The notes beneath the pieces were generated by a model that saw only the letters and a program-made list of their open reading frames with translations, made no database searches and was not told where the DNA came from. From Arachidicoccus soli (lineage in GTDB: Bacteria > Bacteroidota > Bacteroidia > Chitinophagales > Chitinophagaceae): DNA of 64,000 nucleotides. The DNA is taken from assembly GCF_003600625.1 (NCBI RefSeq), contig NZ_CP032489.1, positions 496,001 to 560,000 on the forward strand. Reading direction: 5' to 3'. Position numbers and translations under genes: made by a program. Each line of letters begins with the position of its first letter. Positions within the stretch are counted from its first letter, which is position 1. Of this stretch, positions 1-9,632 are shown one piece after another.

Positions 1-425
1 CAATAAATAAGCGTAGAACAAATCTTTCAAAAGATATACAACCCACTCTTGCATCTAACGGTTTGTCTTATATTACCAGTGCTACAGGATTAAATAATTT
101 GGGGATTTATCCTTATTTGACGGTAGGTGCAGGAGGAGATTCCGTTTATCAATATCGTTTAAATATTACACGTCATATCCAAGATGTGCTCCTTGGTAAA
201 GTGTCAAATTTTCCTTTAGATGTATATGCGCCAACCGCAGAAGATTCGGTTTATGATGCCACATTAAATAGCCGTTTGTATATTGGCCTTAATAGCACGA
301 CTTCAAGTAGCTTTAATGCACTTAACTATCCAAGCATTGGAAAAATTAGACTTGCTGGATCTGTTGGAGATTCCACAAAAAGAATTAGATTGCATATTGT
401 TTACTCACCCGTAAAGACAAATTAA
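1..425 (+). CDS. C-terminal part of a secreted protein, DUF4270-like (5' truncated)
   Basis: The frame is open from the window edge (first full codon at base 3) to the stop at 423-425, so about 140 residues of a longer protein are visible and its start lies outside. A TTG at 63 could be mistaken for a start, but coding sequence continues upstream of it. The segment is rich in Ser, Thr, Asn and Tyr with alternating hydrophobic residues, as in exported beta-strand proteins, and it ends in a strand-like RIRLHIVYSP. The style and the place before metK recall the DUF4270 lipoproteins of Bacteroidetes, whose function is not established. That family call is inference; the truncation is seen directly. 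Confidence 0.6.
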   Translation, partial: INKRRTNLSKDIQPTLASNGLSYITSATGLNNLGIYPYLTVGAGGDSVYQYRLNITRHIQDVLLGKVSNFPLDVYAPTAEDSVYDATLNSRLYIGLNSTTSSSFNALNYPSIGKIRLAGSVGDSTKRIRLHIVYSPVKTN

Positions 426-446
426 TACTCATTATAATATATAATT

Positions 447-1700
447 ATGCCTTATCTTTTCACCTCTGAAAGCGTGTCCGAAGGACATCCAGATAAAGTT
501 TCAGACCAAATTTCTGATGCATTAATTGATAATTTTTTAGCTTTTGATCCTAACAGTAAAGTTGCCTGCGAAACATTGGTAACAACAGGACAAGTCATAT
601 TGGCCGGAGAAGTAAAATCTAAAGCCTATTTAGATGTGCAAGAAATTGCCCGCGGCGTAATTCGAAAAATTGGATATACCAAGAGTGATTATATGTTTGA
701 AGCTAACAGCTGTGGCGTTTTATCAGCTATTCATGAACAATCGGCTGATATCAACCAAGGAGTGGATAGAAAGAAAAAAGAAGATCAAGGTGCAGGAGAT
801 CAAGGGATGATGTTTGGTTACGCTACTAATGAGACAGAGAATTATATGCCCTTAGCACTTGATTTAGCACATACGCTTTTGATTGAATTGGCTGCACTTC
901 GTCGTGAAAATAAAGCTATTAAATATTTACGTCCTGATGCTAAAAGTCAGGTTACATTAGCGTATGACGATAATAATAAACCGGTTCGTATAGATGCAAT
1001 TGTTATTTCGACTCAACATGATGATTTTGACTCGGAAGCTAAAATGTTGGCTAAAATTGAAAAGGATATTAAAACCATTTTGATTCCTAGAATTATAAAA
1101 AAATATCCTGCATATAAACATTTCTTCAATGATAAAATAAAATTTCATGTAAACCCGACCGGTAAATTTGTAATCGGTGGCCCACATGGTGATACTGGTT
1201 TGACAGGAAGAAAAATTATTGTAGATACTTATGGTGGAAAAGGCGCTCACGGTGGAGGCGCATTTAGCGGAAAAGATCCAAGTAAAGTAGATAGGTCGGC
1301 TGCTTATGCTACGCGTCATATTGCTAAAAACCTTGTGGCTGCAGGTGTTGCAGATGAGGTATTGGTGCAGGTTTCTTATGCAATTGGTGTAGCAAAGCCA
1401 ATGGGTATTTATGTAAATACTTATGGAACGGCCAACGTAGAAATGACTGATGGAGAAATATCAAAAGCGGTGGAAGCCCTATTTGACATGCGCCCATATT
1501 TTATTGAAACTCGTTTAAAATTACGCAACCCTATTTATAGCGAAACCGCAGCCTATGGCCATATGGGGCGCAAAAATGAAATTGTTATGAAAGAGTTCCG
1601 CTCTCCCGATGGTAAAGTACTTAAGAAAAAAGTTGAACTATTTACTTGGGAAAAGTTGGATTATGTAAGCAAAGTAAAAAAAGCTTTTAAAATTAAATAA
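447..1700 (+). CDS. metK: S-adenosylmethionine synthase
   Basis: This cytosolic enzyme makes S-adenosylmethionine from ATP and methionine, supplying methyl groups for the cell. The 417-residue protein is full length. It carries the family signatures GHPDK (residues 13-17), [11 protein letters not shown] (115-125) and the glycine-rich GGGAFSGKD (269-277). The ATG at 447 follows an AT-rich stretch with no Shine-Dalgarno sequence, 21 bp after the preceding gene. A strong intrinsic terminator follows, so it may share a transcript with the truncated gene upstream. No SAM riboswitch fits in the 21-bp gap. The identification is secure. Confidence 0.97.
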   Translation: MPYLFTSESVSEGHPDKVSDQISDALIDNFLAFDPNSKVACETLVTTGQVILAGEVKSKAYLDVQEIARGVIRKIGYTKSDYMFEANSCGVLSAIHEQSADINQGVDRKKKEDQGAGDQGMMFGYATNETENYMPLALDLAHTLLIELAALRRENKAIKYLRPDAKSQVTLAYDDNNKPVRIDAIVISTQHDDFDSEAKMLAKIEKDIKTILIPRIIKKYPAYKHFFNDKIKFHVNPTGKFVIGGPHGDTGLTGRKIIVDTYGGKGAHGGGAFSGKDPSKVDRSAAYATRHIAKNLVAAGVADEVLVQVSYAIGVAKPMGIYVNTYGTANVEMTDGEISKAVEALFDMRPYFIETRLKLRNPIYSETAAYGHMGRKNEIVMKEFRSPDGKVLKKKVELFTWEKLDYVSKVKKAFKIK

Positions 1701-1717
1701 GTAAATCGATTCCTTAT

Positions 1718-1751
1718 AAAAAATACCGACAATAAAGCTGTCGGTATTTTT
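1718..1751 (+). terminator. Intrinsic terminator after metK
   Basis: A 13-bp perfect stem (arms at 1718-1730/31 and 1739-1751, core ATACCGACA/TGTCGGTAT) closes a 7-base loop. Its right arm ends in a run of T, giving a classical rho-independent terminator just after the metK stop. Confidence 0.9.
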
Positions 1752-1774
1752 ATTTCAAAACAATGACAGGTTAG

Positions 1775-1807
1775 TTGCTTAAATAGTGGTCACATAATGT
1801 AAATTTG
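1775..1807 (+). promoter_or_regulatory. Putative sigma-ABfr-type promoter of ribF (leaderless)
   Basis: TAAATTTG at 1800-1807 matches the Bacteroidetes -7 box TAnnTTTG, and a TTG at 1775-1777 lies about 22 bp upstream in the -33 position. The box ends only 3 bases before the ribF ATG at 1811, so transcription should start at or next to the start codon. Confidence 0.5.
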
Positions 1808-1810
1808 CCT

Positions 1811-2743
1811 ATGCGTGTTTTTTATGACCTAAATAATCTTCCAGAATTTATTAATGCTGTAGTTACTATTGGCACATTTGACGGTGTTCATCTAGGCCAT
1901 CAAAAAATTATTACGCAACTTAAAGAAGAAGCAAAAAAGATAAATGGTGAAACTGTTATTGTAACTTTTTTCCCTCATCCTCGAAAGATTGTTCATCAAG
2001 GACAGAAGCCTTTTCATTTATTAAATACTTTATCCGAGAAGATAAAATTATTGGGGAGCTTTGGAGTTGATAATGTGATTGTTATTCCGTTTAATGAGGC
2101 TTTTGCAGCACAAACAGCAGAAGAATATGTGCGTGCGTTTTTAGTCGAAAAAACTCACCCGCATACAATAATTGTTGGTTACGATCATCGCTTTGGCAAA
2201 GACCGAACAGGTGACTATCATACGCTTGAAAATTATGGAAAAGAGTTTGGGTTTTGTGTAAAAGAAATTCCTGAAAAACTGTTGAATGAAGTCACTATCA
2301 GTTCGACCAGAATACGCGAAGCATTAATGAAAGGAGCGATTGAGGATGCCAACCATTTTTTAGGCTATCATTTTTTCTTTGAAGGAAAGGTTATTCGTGG
2401 TAATCAATTAGGGAGAACTATTGGTTATCCTACAGCCAATTTACAAATAGAAGATGCGGATAAACTGGTTCCCGCAAATGGTGTATATGCCGTGTGTATT
2501 AATGATAAAGATGACCAGAATTATGGGGGTATGCTTAATATTGGTGTGCGCCCAACTGTGGACGGAACAAAGCTTTCCATAGAAGTAAATATTTTTGATT
2601 TTGACAAAGATATTTACGGAGACATTTTGCGCGTGGAAACAATAGCCCGATTGCGAGATGAGGTAAAGTTCAGCGGTTTGGATGCTTTAAAAACACAATT
2701 GGCTAACGATAAAGACGAAGCGTTGACTATTTTGAAGAAATAA
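1811..2743 (+). CDS. ribF: Bifunctional riboflavin kinase / FAD synthetase
   Basis: This enzyme phosphorylates riboflavin to FMN and adenylylates FMN to FAD. The N-terminal nucleotidyltransferase half shows GTFDGVHLGH (residues 21-30), the GYDHRFGKDRTGD loop (123-135) and SSTRIRE (164-170). The C-terminal flavokinase half begins near residue 183 with the GYPTANL motif (205-211). The protein is 310 residues, a usual length. The ATG at 1811 is preferred over an in-frame TTG two codons earlier, because family members start directly at a MRVF-like segment and the -7 box overlaps the TTG. The gene is flanked by the metK terminator and converges on the downstream exporter gene, so it is probably monocistronic. 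Confidence 0.95.
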   Translation: MRVFYDLNNLPEFINAVVTIGTFDGVHLGHQKIITQLKEEAKKINGETVIVTFFPHPRKIVHQGQKPFHLLNTLSEKIKLLGSFGVDNVIVIPFNEAFAAQTAEEYVRAFLVEKTHPHTIIVGYDHRFGKDRTGDYHTLENYGKEFGFCVKEIPEKLLNEVTISSTRIREALMKGAIEDANHFLGYHFFFEGKVIRGNQLGRTIGYPTANLQIEDADKLVPANGVYAVCINDKDDQNYGGMLNIGVRPTVDGTKLSIEVNIFDFDKDIYGDILRVETIARLRDEVKFSGLDALKTQLANDKDEALTILKK

Positions 2744-2764
2744 CGTAACCTTTAGTCTTAAATC

Positions 2765-4576
2765 TTATTTTACCTCTTGCATTTTTACCAAACGATTATA
2801 AATGCCATTTTCTTTGTTAACCAAATCGTCGTGTGTACCGCGTTCAGCAATTTCGCCTTGGTTTAACACAATGATTTCATCTGCGTGACGGATGGTACTC
2901 AAACGATGTGCAATTACCAGAGAAGTTCTATTTTGCATCATCTTGTTAATAGCATCTTGTACCAAACGCTCGCTCTCTGTATCTAAAGAAGAGGTGGCTT
3001 CATCTAAAATGAGAATTGGCGGATTTTTTATGACAGCTCTCGCAATGGTAACGCGTTGTTTTTCGCCACCACTTAATTTATTGCCTCGATCGCCAATATT
3101 GGTTTCGAATGCATCCTCTTTTTGTGCAATAAAATTATAAGCGTTAGCCACTTTTGCTGCATCCATCACTTCTGATTCTGTTGCATCATTTTTCCCTAGT
3201 GAAATATTATTGTTGATGCTGTCATTAAACAATATAGGCTCTTGCGTTACAATGCTGATATGCTCTCGCAAAGAGTGCAAAGAATAGTCTTTTATATTCA
3301 CGCCATCTATCAATAATTCACCCGAACTCACATCGTGAAAACGTGGCACTAAATCAGCCAGGGTACTTTTTCCCGCACCACTGCTACCAACTAATGCCAC
3401 TGTTTTTCCTTTTGGAATTACTAAGTTTATATTGTTTAAAATGGTTTTACTGCCCGCATAACCAAAGCTTACATTTTTAAATTCAATTTGATGCTGAAAA
3501 TCAAGTTGCCCTTTACCATTATCCTCTATAACTGTTGGCGTATTCAGTAGTTCTTCAATTCTGTCTAAGGCCGCACCACCACGCTGCATGTTAAAGAATG
3601 AAGTAGATAAACTCTTTGCGGGATTAATTATGAAAGCAAACATGGCAATGTAAGCCAACAGGTCACCGCCTGCTAAGGATTTATATTTGATAGCTAATAA
3701 TCCCCCAAAAAATAAGATGGCTGCCAAAACAATTACACCCAAAACTTCGGTCATTGGTGAAGCCATATCTCTACGGCGCGCCATTTTATTGCGCACGTTG
3801 AACATGCGTAAATTTACACTATCAAACTTTCCATACAACAATTTTTCTGCTAAGAAAGCCTTTATTACACGTATTCCCGTAAGCGTTTCATCTAAAATTG
3901 ATAATGCAATACTTAACTGTTCTGACATTTCTTTAGACTGCTTTTTCAACAACCGACTAACTCTGCCAATGATAAAACCCGTAAGTGGCAATAATACAAG
4001 AAGGCCAATGGAGAGCGCCGGACTAATAATTACCATCGCAATTAAATAGCCAATAATGGTTATAGGGTCTTTAATTAAGCCTTCCAATGTACTTACTACA
4101 GAAGCGTCTACTTCATTCACGTCATTCGTCATGCGGGAGATTACATCACCTTTTTTCTGTTCAGTAAAATATCCGATGGGCAATTGCAATGCTTTTACGT
4201 ACATCTCATCACGCAAATGTTTCACTATGGAACTTCTGATAGGAGTAGATAAATAAGATGCTGAATAGATGCAAATATTTTTTAGAAGAGTAGCAATAAT
4301 AATTATAACACATACACCACCTAAAGCGTAAAGCCTGCCATGATCTATAATTAAATTATTGAGAAAATCTGAAATATAACTACCAATGGCTTTGGATTTT
4401 AGTAAATTGCTTGTAGCACTATTATTGCTATCACTTACAATCAGTGAAATAAAAGGCGCCAACATGCCAATGGAAACAATGCCAAATAATGTTCCTAAAA
4501 CGGTAAAAATACCGTAAGCTGTAAGTTTTGCTTTATGGAAACCTAGATATTTAAATATGCGTTTAAATTTCTTCAT
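2765..4576 (-). CDS. ABC exporter, fused permease-ATPase (MsbA-like)
   Basis: This is a half-transporter expected to work as a homodimer in the inner membrane, moving a lipid, peptide or drug out of the cytoplasm. Residues 1-340 form a six-helix ABC exporter membrane domain. The ATPase domain has Walker A GSSGAGKS (397-404), signature LSGGE (501-505), Walker B ILILDEAT (521-528) and the H-loop His557. The length of 603 residues fits MsbA/LmrA-type exporters. The ATG at 4576 is preferred over an upstream in-frame start at 4633 that would add 19 Cys-rich residues overlapping the promoter. MsbA (lipid A flippase) is a reasonable guess but the substrate cannot be read from sequence. It diverges from rbfA. 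Confidence 0.9.
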   Translation of the reverse strand: MKKFKRIFKYLGFHKAKLTAYGIFTVLGTLFGIVSIGMLAPFISLIVSDSNNSATSNLLKSKAIGSYISDFLNNLIIDHGRLYALGGVCVIIIIATLLKNICIYSASYLSTPIRSSIVKHLRDEMYVKALQLPIGYFTEQKKGDVISRMTNDVNEVDASVVSTLEGLIKDPITIIGYLIAMVIISPALSIGLLVLLPLTGFIIGRVSRLLKKQSKEMSEQLSIALSILDETLTGIRVIKAFLAEKLLYGKFDSVNLRMFNVRNKMARRRDMASPMTEVLGVIVLAAILFFGGLLAIKYKSLAGGDLLAYIAMFAFIINPAKSLSTSFFNMQRGGAALDRIEELLNTPTVIEDNGKGQLDFQHQIEFKNVSFGYAGSKTILNNINLVIPKGKTVALVGSSGAGKSTLADLVPRFHDVSSGELLIDGVNIKDYSLHSLREHISIVTQEPILFNDSINNNISLGKNDATESEVMDAAKVANAYNFIAQKEDAFETNIGDRGNKLSGGEKQRVTIARAVIKNPPILILDEATSSLDTESERLVQDAINKMMQNRTSLVIAHRLSTIRHADEIIVLNQGEIAERGTHDDLVNKENGIYNRLVKMQEVK

Positions 4577-4598
4577 AATTTGAATTAGAATAGAACGG

Positions 4599-4606
4599 CA
4601 AAAGTA
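4599..4606 (-). promoter_or_regulatory. Putative -7 box of the ABC exporter gene
   Basis: On the minus strand TACTTTTG matches TAnnTTTG, 22 bp before the ATG at 4576. No convincing -33 element was found. Confidence 0.4.
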
Positions 4607-4638
4607 ACTAATTTTACAGCCAATAAAACACAAAGATT

Positions 4639-5004
4639 ATGGAAGAGGGGAAAAGACAGAAACAAGTAGGTGCGGTAATAAAAGAAGAGATGAATCATAT
4701 TTTCCGGCATTTGGGATTGAATATGATTTCTGGGGGTATGGTTTCCATTTCGGACGTAAAAATTACTCCAGATTTATTGGAAGCACGTATTTATTTGAGT
4801 TTCTTTCAGGTGCAAGACAATGTGGCAGCACTAAAGTTAATTGAACAAAAAGCTTGGGAAATTAAAAAAGAACTTTCGCAAAAAGTAAAAACGCAATTAC
4901 GCCGTATTCCGGTAATTCATTATTATGCGGATGATACTTTGGAGCATGTTTTTCATATGGAAGAATTATTTAAAAAATTAAATGAAAACTCTGATAAAGA
5001 TTAA
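4639..5004 (+). CDS. rbfA: Ribosome-binding factor A
   Basis: RbfA binds the immature 30S subunit and helps 16S rRNA 5'-end maturation, mainly in the cold. The 121-residue protein has the family KH-like layout: a basic start (GKRQKQVGAVIKEE), the SISDVKITPDLLEARIYLSFF strand region near 37-57 and the RRIPVIHYYADDTLEH ending. The ATG at 4639 diverges from the exporter gene. It is followed 40 bp later by a LolC/E-like permease in the same direction, an arrangement I recall from other Bacteroidetes, so co-transcription is likely. Confidence 0.93.
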   Translation: MEEGKRQKQVGAVIKEEMNHIFRHLGLNMISGGMVSISDVKITPDLLEARIYLSFFQVQDNVAALKLIEQKAWEIKKELSQKVKTQLRRIPVIHYYADDTLEHVFHMEELFKKLNENSDKD

Positions 5005-5044
5005 TTGCCTGCGTTAGCCGTGCTTTTACAACAATAAATTGTAC

Positions 5045-6271
5045 ATGAAATTCCTTTTTGCCTGGCGTTATTTTAAATCAAAAAAATCTACCAATGTAAT
5101 CAATATTATTGCATGGATAAGTGTGATTGCTATTGCCGTTGGATCGGCTGCGCTTATCCTAGTGCTTAGTGTTTTCAATGGTTTCGAAGGGCTGGTGAAA
5201 TCAATGTATGGTGATTTTTATCCTGATTTACGCATATCTGCAACACATGGAAAATATATGCAATTGCAACCTACAATGTTGCAGAAAATTCATCAAATAA
5301 AAGATATAAAAAACATAAGCCTTACCATTGAAGAAAAAGCGCTTTTGGTAAACGGGGAGTACCAGTCCATTGTATTTTTAAAAGGAGTGGATAGCAATTA
5401 TCAAAATGTAGTGGCAATTCCCAAACATATTACTGATAATGGGAAATATGAATTAGGTTTCAAAACCAATCCGGCTATCGTTTTGGGCGCTGGTATTGCC
5501 AATGCAATTGGTGCTGATTTGTATTCTACAGACCCACTCACTATTTTCTTACCCAACAGAAATAGTGAGAATTTTAGCAATATGCAAAGCGCCATGAATT
5601 CTTTCAATATTCGAGAAACGGGTATATTTAGAATACAAGAAGATTTTGACAATAAATATGCTTTTACCAATATTGATTTCCTTCGTTATATGATAGAATT
5701 GCCAAGTGATTTTTATAGTGGTATTGCCATTTCCTTGTCAGGCGACGCAAATATAGATAAAGTCCAAAGTTCGTTACAAAGCCTTATGGGAAAGAATTTT
5801 CAAGTGCAAACACGCTATCAACAAAATCAGGGATTGTTTAGTGTAATGCAAATGGAGAAATGGATTATTTATATTATTTTATCCATCATTTTAATAATTG
5901 CGGCATTCAATATGGTGGGCGCTCTTACAATGCTTATTCTCGAAAAAAGAAAGGATATTGCGGTGCTAAAAGCTTTAGGTGCAAACAGTAGTTTTATTCA
6001 AGGGATATTTTTAAATGAAGGTTTTTTGCTTGCCGGTATTGGTGGTTTGGCAGGCATGTTAATTGCTTTTATTATTTGCTTTCTCCAACAAAAATTTCAT
6101 TTACTGAAATTAGAAGGAGGATCTTTTGTGGTAGATTATTATCCTGTAAAAATGCATATCACTGATTTTATCTTGGTTGGCATTACCATTTTTGTAGTAG
6201 CAGTTTCGGCTGCTTGGATTCCCGCTCAAAAGGCTGCCACCAAAGAGTTCTCCTTGAAAAGTGGCGAATAA
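5045..6271 (+). CDS. FtsX/MacB-family permease, LolC/LolE-like
   Basis: This inner-membrane protein probably belongs to a lipoprotein-releasing or related mechanotransmission ABC complex. The 408 residues have the family topology: one transmembrane helix near 20-43, a large periplasmic domain, then three helices in the last third (about 275-300, 320-345 and 370-395). The helix-flanking motif LEKRKDIAVLKALGA is diagnostic of the FtsX/LolE core. The ATG at 5045 is preferred over a TTG two codons earlier. No cognate ATPase lies beside it, so a LolD-like partner must be encoded elsewhere. The FtsX superfamily call is firm; Lol function is inferred. Confidence 0.85.
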   Translation: MKFLFAWRYFKSKKSTNVINIIAWISVIAIAVGSAALILVLSVFNGFEGLVKSMYGDFYPDLRISATHGKYMQLQPTMLQKIHQIKDIKNISLTIEEKALLVNGEYQSIVFLKGVDSNYQNVVAIPKHITDNGKYELGFKTNPAIVLGAGIANAIGADLYSTDPLTIFLPNRNSENFSNMQSAMNSFNIRETGIFRIQEDFDNKYAFTNIDFLRYMIELPSDFYSGIAISLSGDANIDKVQSSLQSLMGKNFQVQTRYQQNQGLFSVMQMEKWIIYIILSIILIIAAFNMVGALTMLILEKRKDIAVLKALGANSSFIQGIFLNEGFLLAGIGGLAGMLIAFIICFLQQKFHLLKLEGGSFVVDYYPVKMHITDFILVGITIFVVAVSAAWIPAQKAATKEFSLKSGE

Positions 6272-6528
6272 AATTTCTCTTACATAAGACTTATCTATTG
6301 CCTATCTTGATTTAGCCTGTAGGAAAATATCTTTTTCGCTTCAGGCAGTAAGCGCTCATTAGAATCTTTCTTTATTACTTAGTTTTTTCTGTTACAAAAA
6401 TAAGAGATATTTAAATTTTATAATTTCTTTAAAGGTTTGTTTTATAGCTTAGCCCTCGTGTTTTGGAAAAATACTTCTAACTGAATTGCTTGGCCATATA
6501 TTTTTTAATGTTCAATTAAATAAATTTT

Positions 6529-7392
6529 ATGGTAAAATTTCTATCTCAATTTAAATTTAAAAGTTCGTCACGCAACTTTTTATTCCCGGTCTTAGCAATT
6601 CTCTTCATTGGATTTCTATTTTCACCTGAGTTGTCCAGTGCACAAAAGACGAAGTCTGCTCTTACTGCTTCATTAATAAATATAGAAGCAGCCACGAATG
6701 CCACATTTACTTTTAACGCGACTTTACACAATGCAAGCACTCAACCAAGTGTTTACAATTTGAATGCGACATTACCTCTGGGTTGGACAGTTTCATTCAG
6801 GGTTGAAGGTAGTGAAGTGTCATCTCTGAAAGTTCAGCCAAATCAAACACAGTCCATTTCCATTCAATTTTATCCGGCCCCTTCTGCGAAGCCGGACAAA
6901 TATTTAATACCGGTAACTGCTGTATCTGAAGATGGAAAAGATACTTTAGCCTTGAGTCTGCAAGCTGTAGTAAAAGGATCATATGCTTTGCAGCTTACAA
7001 CTCCTTCAGGAAGGCTTAGCGACAATATAACCGAAGGATCACAAAAGCAGATCCAATTAATTGTAAATAATTCTGGTAGCATTGCTTTAAAAAATATTGA
7101 GTTGTCTGCTCAAACGCCGACGGATTGGTCGGCTACCTTTAATCCTTCGAAGATAGATAATTTGGATCCTGGCAAATCAGTGACCGTAACTGCCACACTT
7201 AAGGTTCCGGACAAGACAATTGCAGGTGATTATGTAACTACATTTAATGCAAGAGAGTCAAATGTGAATGCGACTGCTGCTTTTCGTATGACCGTGGAAA
7301 CATCTATACTTTCTGGATGGATGGGCATTTTAGTTATCATTATTGCAATCGGAATTATCTATTATTTAATTCGCAAATACGGCAGGAGGTAA
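6529..7392 (+). CDS. Secreted NEW3-domain protein with C-terminal membrane anchor
   Basis: The 287-residue protein has an N-terminal signal or anchor helix (about residues 17-37, ending SSAQ). Two immunoglobulin-like repeats follow, of the type called NEW3 (NPCBM-associated): TLPLGWTVSF near 77-86 and QTPTDWSATFNPSKIDNLDPG in the second copy. A single transmembrane helix (about 264-281) and a short basic tail finish it. It should display the repeats in the periplasm, tied to the inner membrane. It ends 6 bp before an ABC ATPase whose Shine-Dalgarno sequence overlaps this gene's stop, so it is probably the extracytoplasmic subunit of that transporter. Such NEW3-ATPase-permease trios are known but of unclear substrate. 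Confidence 0.78.
   Translation: MVKFLSQFKFKSSSRNFLFPVLAILFIGFLFSPELSSAQKTKSALTASLINIEAATNATFTFNATLHNASTQPSVYNLNATLPLGWTVSFRVEGSEVSSLKVQPNQTQSISIQFYPAPSAKPDKYLIPVTAVSEDGKDTLALSLQAVVKGSYALQLTTPSGRLSDNITEGSQKQIQLIVNNSGSIALKNIELSAQTPTDWSATFNPSKIDNLDPGKSVTVTATLKVPDKTIAGDYVTTFNARESNVNATAAFRMTVETSILSGWMGILVIIIAIGIIYYLIRKYGRR
7384..7390 (+). promoter_or_regulatory. Strong Shine-Dalgarno sequence of the ABC ATPase gene
   Basis: AGGAGGT lies 8 bases before the ATG at 7399 and overlaps the last codons of the NEW3 gene. A full anti-16S match is unusual in a genome where most starts here have none, and it supports translational coupling. Confidence 0.6.
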
Positions 7393-7398
7393 AAGCTT

Positions 7399-8418
7399 AT
7401 GGAAACTCCAATCATTGAGCTACATAGTTTGTCAAAAAACTATGGCTCTTTAAAGGCAGTAGATAATCTTTCACTTTCGATAAATAAAGGGGAAATATTT
7501 GGCCTTTTAGGCCCGAATGGTGCAGGGAAATCTACGACAATACTAATGCTATTGGGACTTACAGAGGCTTCTGCCGGTGAAGCGAAGATATGCGGGCAGA
7601 TTGCCAGCGGAAACCCTTTGACTTTAAAGAAAAAAGTTGGTTATATGCCGGATAGCGTGGGCTTTTATAACAACCTTACGGCGCTTGAAAATCTAATTTA
7701 TATTGGTAGACTTAATGGGATTCCTGAAAATGAAGTGAAGGGTCGCTGTGAATCTATGTTACAGGATGTTGGTCTATCGCAGGACATGCATAAAAAAACT
7801 TCTACTTTTTCGCGAGGTATGAAGCAGCGACTTGGCCTGGCGGATGTATTAATCAAACAACCTGAAGTTATTATTTTAGATGAGCCGACCTTGGGTATTG
7901 ATCCAAGTGGGGTAAAGGAATTTTTGTCTTTGATAAAGCAGATGAGCCGGCAACAAGGACTTACAGTCTTATTGTCTTCACATCATCTTTATCAGGTGCA
8001 GCAAGTATGTGATAGAGTAGGCATATTTGTTGGAGGTAAATTATTAGCCGAAGGAAATATTGAAACCCTGGCGCGCAACCTATTTTCAAGTGAGCCTTAT
8101 GCAACAAATGTGACCATTAAGAATAAGGTGAATGATTTCAATTTTATTAATGAAAGGCTTTCTGAGATTCCCCATCTTAAAAAGTCCATTTTATTGGAAG
8201 ATAATATAATTAGTGTTTTTTGTGAAGAAGATGTGACGCCGCAAATCGTACGTGCTTGTGTACAACTGGGACTAGATATTACAGGCGTTCACCAACGTGT
8301 TTATGGTTTGGACGAAATTTATCAACGATATTTTGAAAATAATCTAAAGGAGAATTTAGAAAATGAAAAATCAAGCGGTTTATTTCAAAGGACATTTATC
8401 AGGCGAAACAAAAAATAA
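7399..8418 (+). CDS. ABC transporter ATP-binding protein (NosF/CcmA-like)
   Basis: This is the cytoplasmic ATPase of an ABC-2 type transporter. It has Walker A GPNGAGKST (residues 38-46), a signature SRGMKQR (138-144) in place of LSGGQ, Walker B VIILDEPT (157-164) and the H-loop in SSHHLYQVQ (about 196-204). The 339 residues include a roughly 110-residue C-terminal extension, as in the CcmA/NosF/drug-export group. It sits between a NEW3-domain protein (6 bp upstream) and an ABC-2 permease (4 bp downstream), giving a three-gene operon. The SRGMKQR signature matches NosF-type proteins, but nothing here links it to nitrous oxide reduction because no nos genes are present. Confidence 0.9.
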   Translation: METPIIELHSLSKNYGSLKAVDNLSLSINKGEIFGLLGPNGAGKSTTILMLLGLTEASAGEAKICGQIASGNPLTLKKKVGYMPDSVGFYNNLTALENLIYIGRLNGIPENEVKGRCESMLQDVGLSQDMHKKTSTFSRGMKQRLGLADVLIKQPEVIILDEPTLGIDPSGVKEFLSLIKQMSRQQGLTVLLSSHHLYQVQQVCDRVGIFVGGKLLAEGNIETLARNLFSSEPYATNVTIKNKVNDFNFINERLSEIPHLKKSILLEDNIISVFCEEDVTPQIVRACVQLGLDITGVHQRVYGLDEIYQRYFENNLKENLENEKSSGLFQRTFIRRNKK

Positions 8419-8422
8419 GAAA

Positions 8423-9388
8423 ATGGATAAATCAGGAAATTCACCATTTTCGGTGATTATGCGTAAAGAAGTAGCCGATATTGTCCACAGTTGGCGTTTT
8501 GTTGTTTTATTACTGTTGATGGTACTTACTTTCTTCGGTGCCATGTATGGTTCTTTAAGTAATATTAGCTCTGCTGTTAATGATGCGCGTGAACATCATA
8601 CCCATTTATATATGTATCTAAAGCTACTTACTACAACGGATGGAACACTTCCGCCTTTCCATGTTTTTATTAGTTTTCTTGGCCCTTTATTAGGCATTTG
8701 TTTGGGTTTTGATGCTATGAATGCAGAACAAAACAATGGCACCCTTATCCGTTTGATGGCGCAACCGATTTATAGAGATAATGTTTTATTGGCAAAATTT
8801 ACAAGTTCGCTTCTGGTTATAGGTGCATTATTTTTGTCTTTGGCGCTATTAATGATGGGTGGTGGTTTGCTTATAACAGGCGTAAGAATGGAGGCTCAAG
8901 AGTTTTTGAGAATAATCTTTTTTGTCCTCATCAGTACTATTTATGTAGCTTTTTGGATTGCTCTTTCCATGCTTCTTTCAATTAAGTTTAGACAAACTGC
9001 GGCTTCCGCATTGACGGCTATTGGTATATGGATGTTTTTTACTATTTTCTACCCGATGGTTGTAAATTTAATCGTGAAAGCATTTATGCCTGATCCCGCT
9101 TTTTTATCTACAGCCCAGGTTATATCCTATAACCACATTATAATAATGTTGAGGGGGCTTTCTCCGGGGCAAACATACTCAGATGGGGTTATTACCTTGC
9201 TAATGCCGTCTGTACGAAGCCTTGGTCCGCTTTCAATGCAGCAAATGGCTGGAGCAATCCCCTCCCCATTATCTTTAAGAGAAAGTTTGATGGTAGTTTG
9301 GCCGCAAGTGACTGGGTTAGTTGCTGCAACTTTATTTTGTTTTGCTTTGTCGTATTATCTTTTTATGAGAAAAGAAGTGCGCACTTAA
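8423..9388 (+). CDS. ABC-2 type permease (NosY-like)
   Basis: This is the membrane partner of the preceding ATPase. The protein has a cytoplasmic start with the MRKEVADIVHSWRF amphipathic segment typical of NosY-like permeases. Hydrophobic helices follow near its beginning, in the middle (four close together) and at the end (LVAATLFCFALSYYLF). I place the start at the ATG at 8423, 4 bp after the ATPase stop, giving 321 residues. An alternative ATG at 8363 lies 56 bp inside the ATPase gene with an AAGGAG-like site before it, and would add 20 hydrophilic residues. The substrate is unknown. Confidence 0.85.
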   Translation: MDKSGNSPFSVIMRKEVADIVHSWRFVVLLLLMVLTFFGAMYGSLSNISSAVNDAREHHTHLYMYLKLLTTTDGTLPPFHVFISFLGPLLGICLGFDAMNAEQNNGTLIRLMAQPIYRDNVLLAKFTSSLLVIGALFLSLALLMMGGGLLITGVRMEAQEFLRIIFFVLISTIYVAFWIALSMLLSIKFRQTAASALTAIGIWMFFTIFYPMVVNLIVKAFMPDPAFLSTAQVISYNHIIIMLRGLSPGQTYSDGVITLLMPSVRSLGPLSMQQMAGAIPSPLSLRESLMVVWPQVTGLVAATLFCFALSYYLFMRKEVRT

Positions 9389-9632
9389 AAAATGATAAAA
9401 GATTAATTTACTTTTTTATGTAATTTTTTTCTACAGGCAGAAGAGATTCTACGATAAAGCCTCTTCTGCTTTAATTTGCCCTTTATCCATTCAAATATAG
9501 TTTATAATCTATTAACAATCTGTTCCTGCTTTATTGACAACTTGGGTTACTTCTGCACTTTACCTTTATATAGTAAATCGTACATTGAAATAACGTGAAA
9601 GCCTCGGCGATTTCCTATTTTGAAATAATAAT

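Noticed and set aside
426..446. SAM riboswitch before metK
   Set aside because: The gap is 21 bp, far too short for any known SAM riboswitch.
957..1319. Open frame antisense to metK
   Set aside because: Shadow of metK with no recognisable domain.
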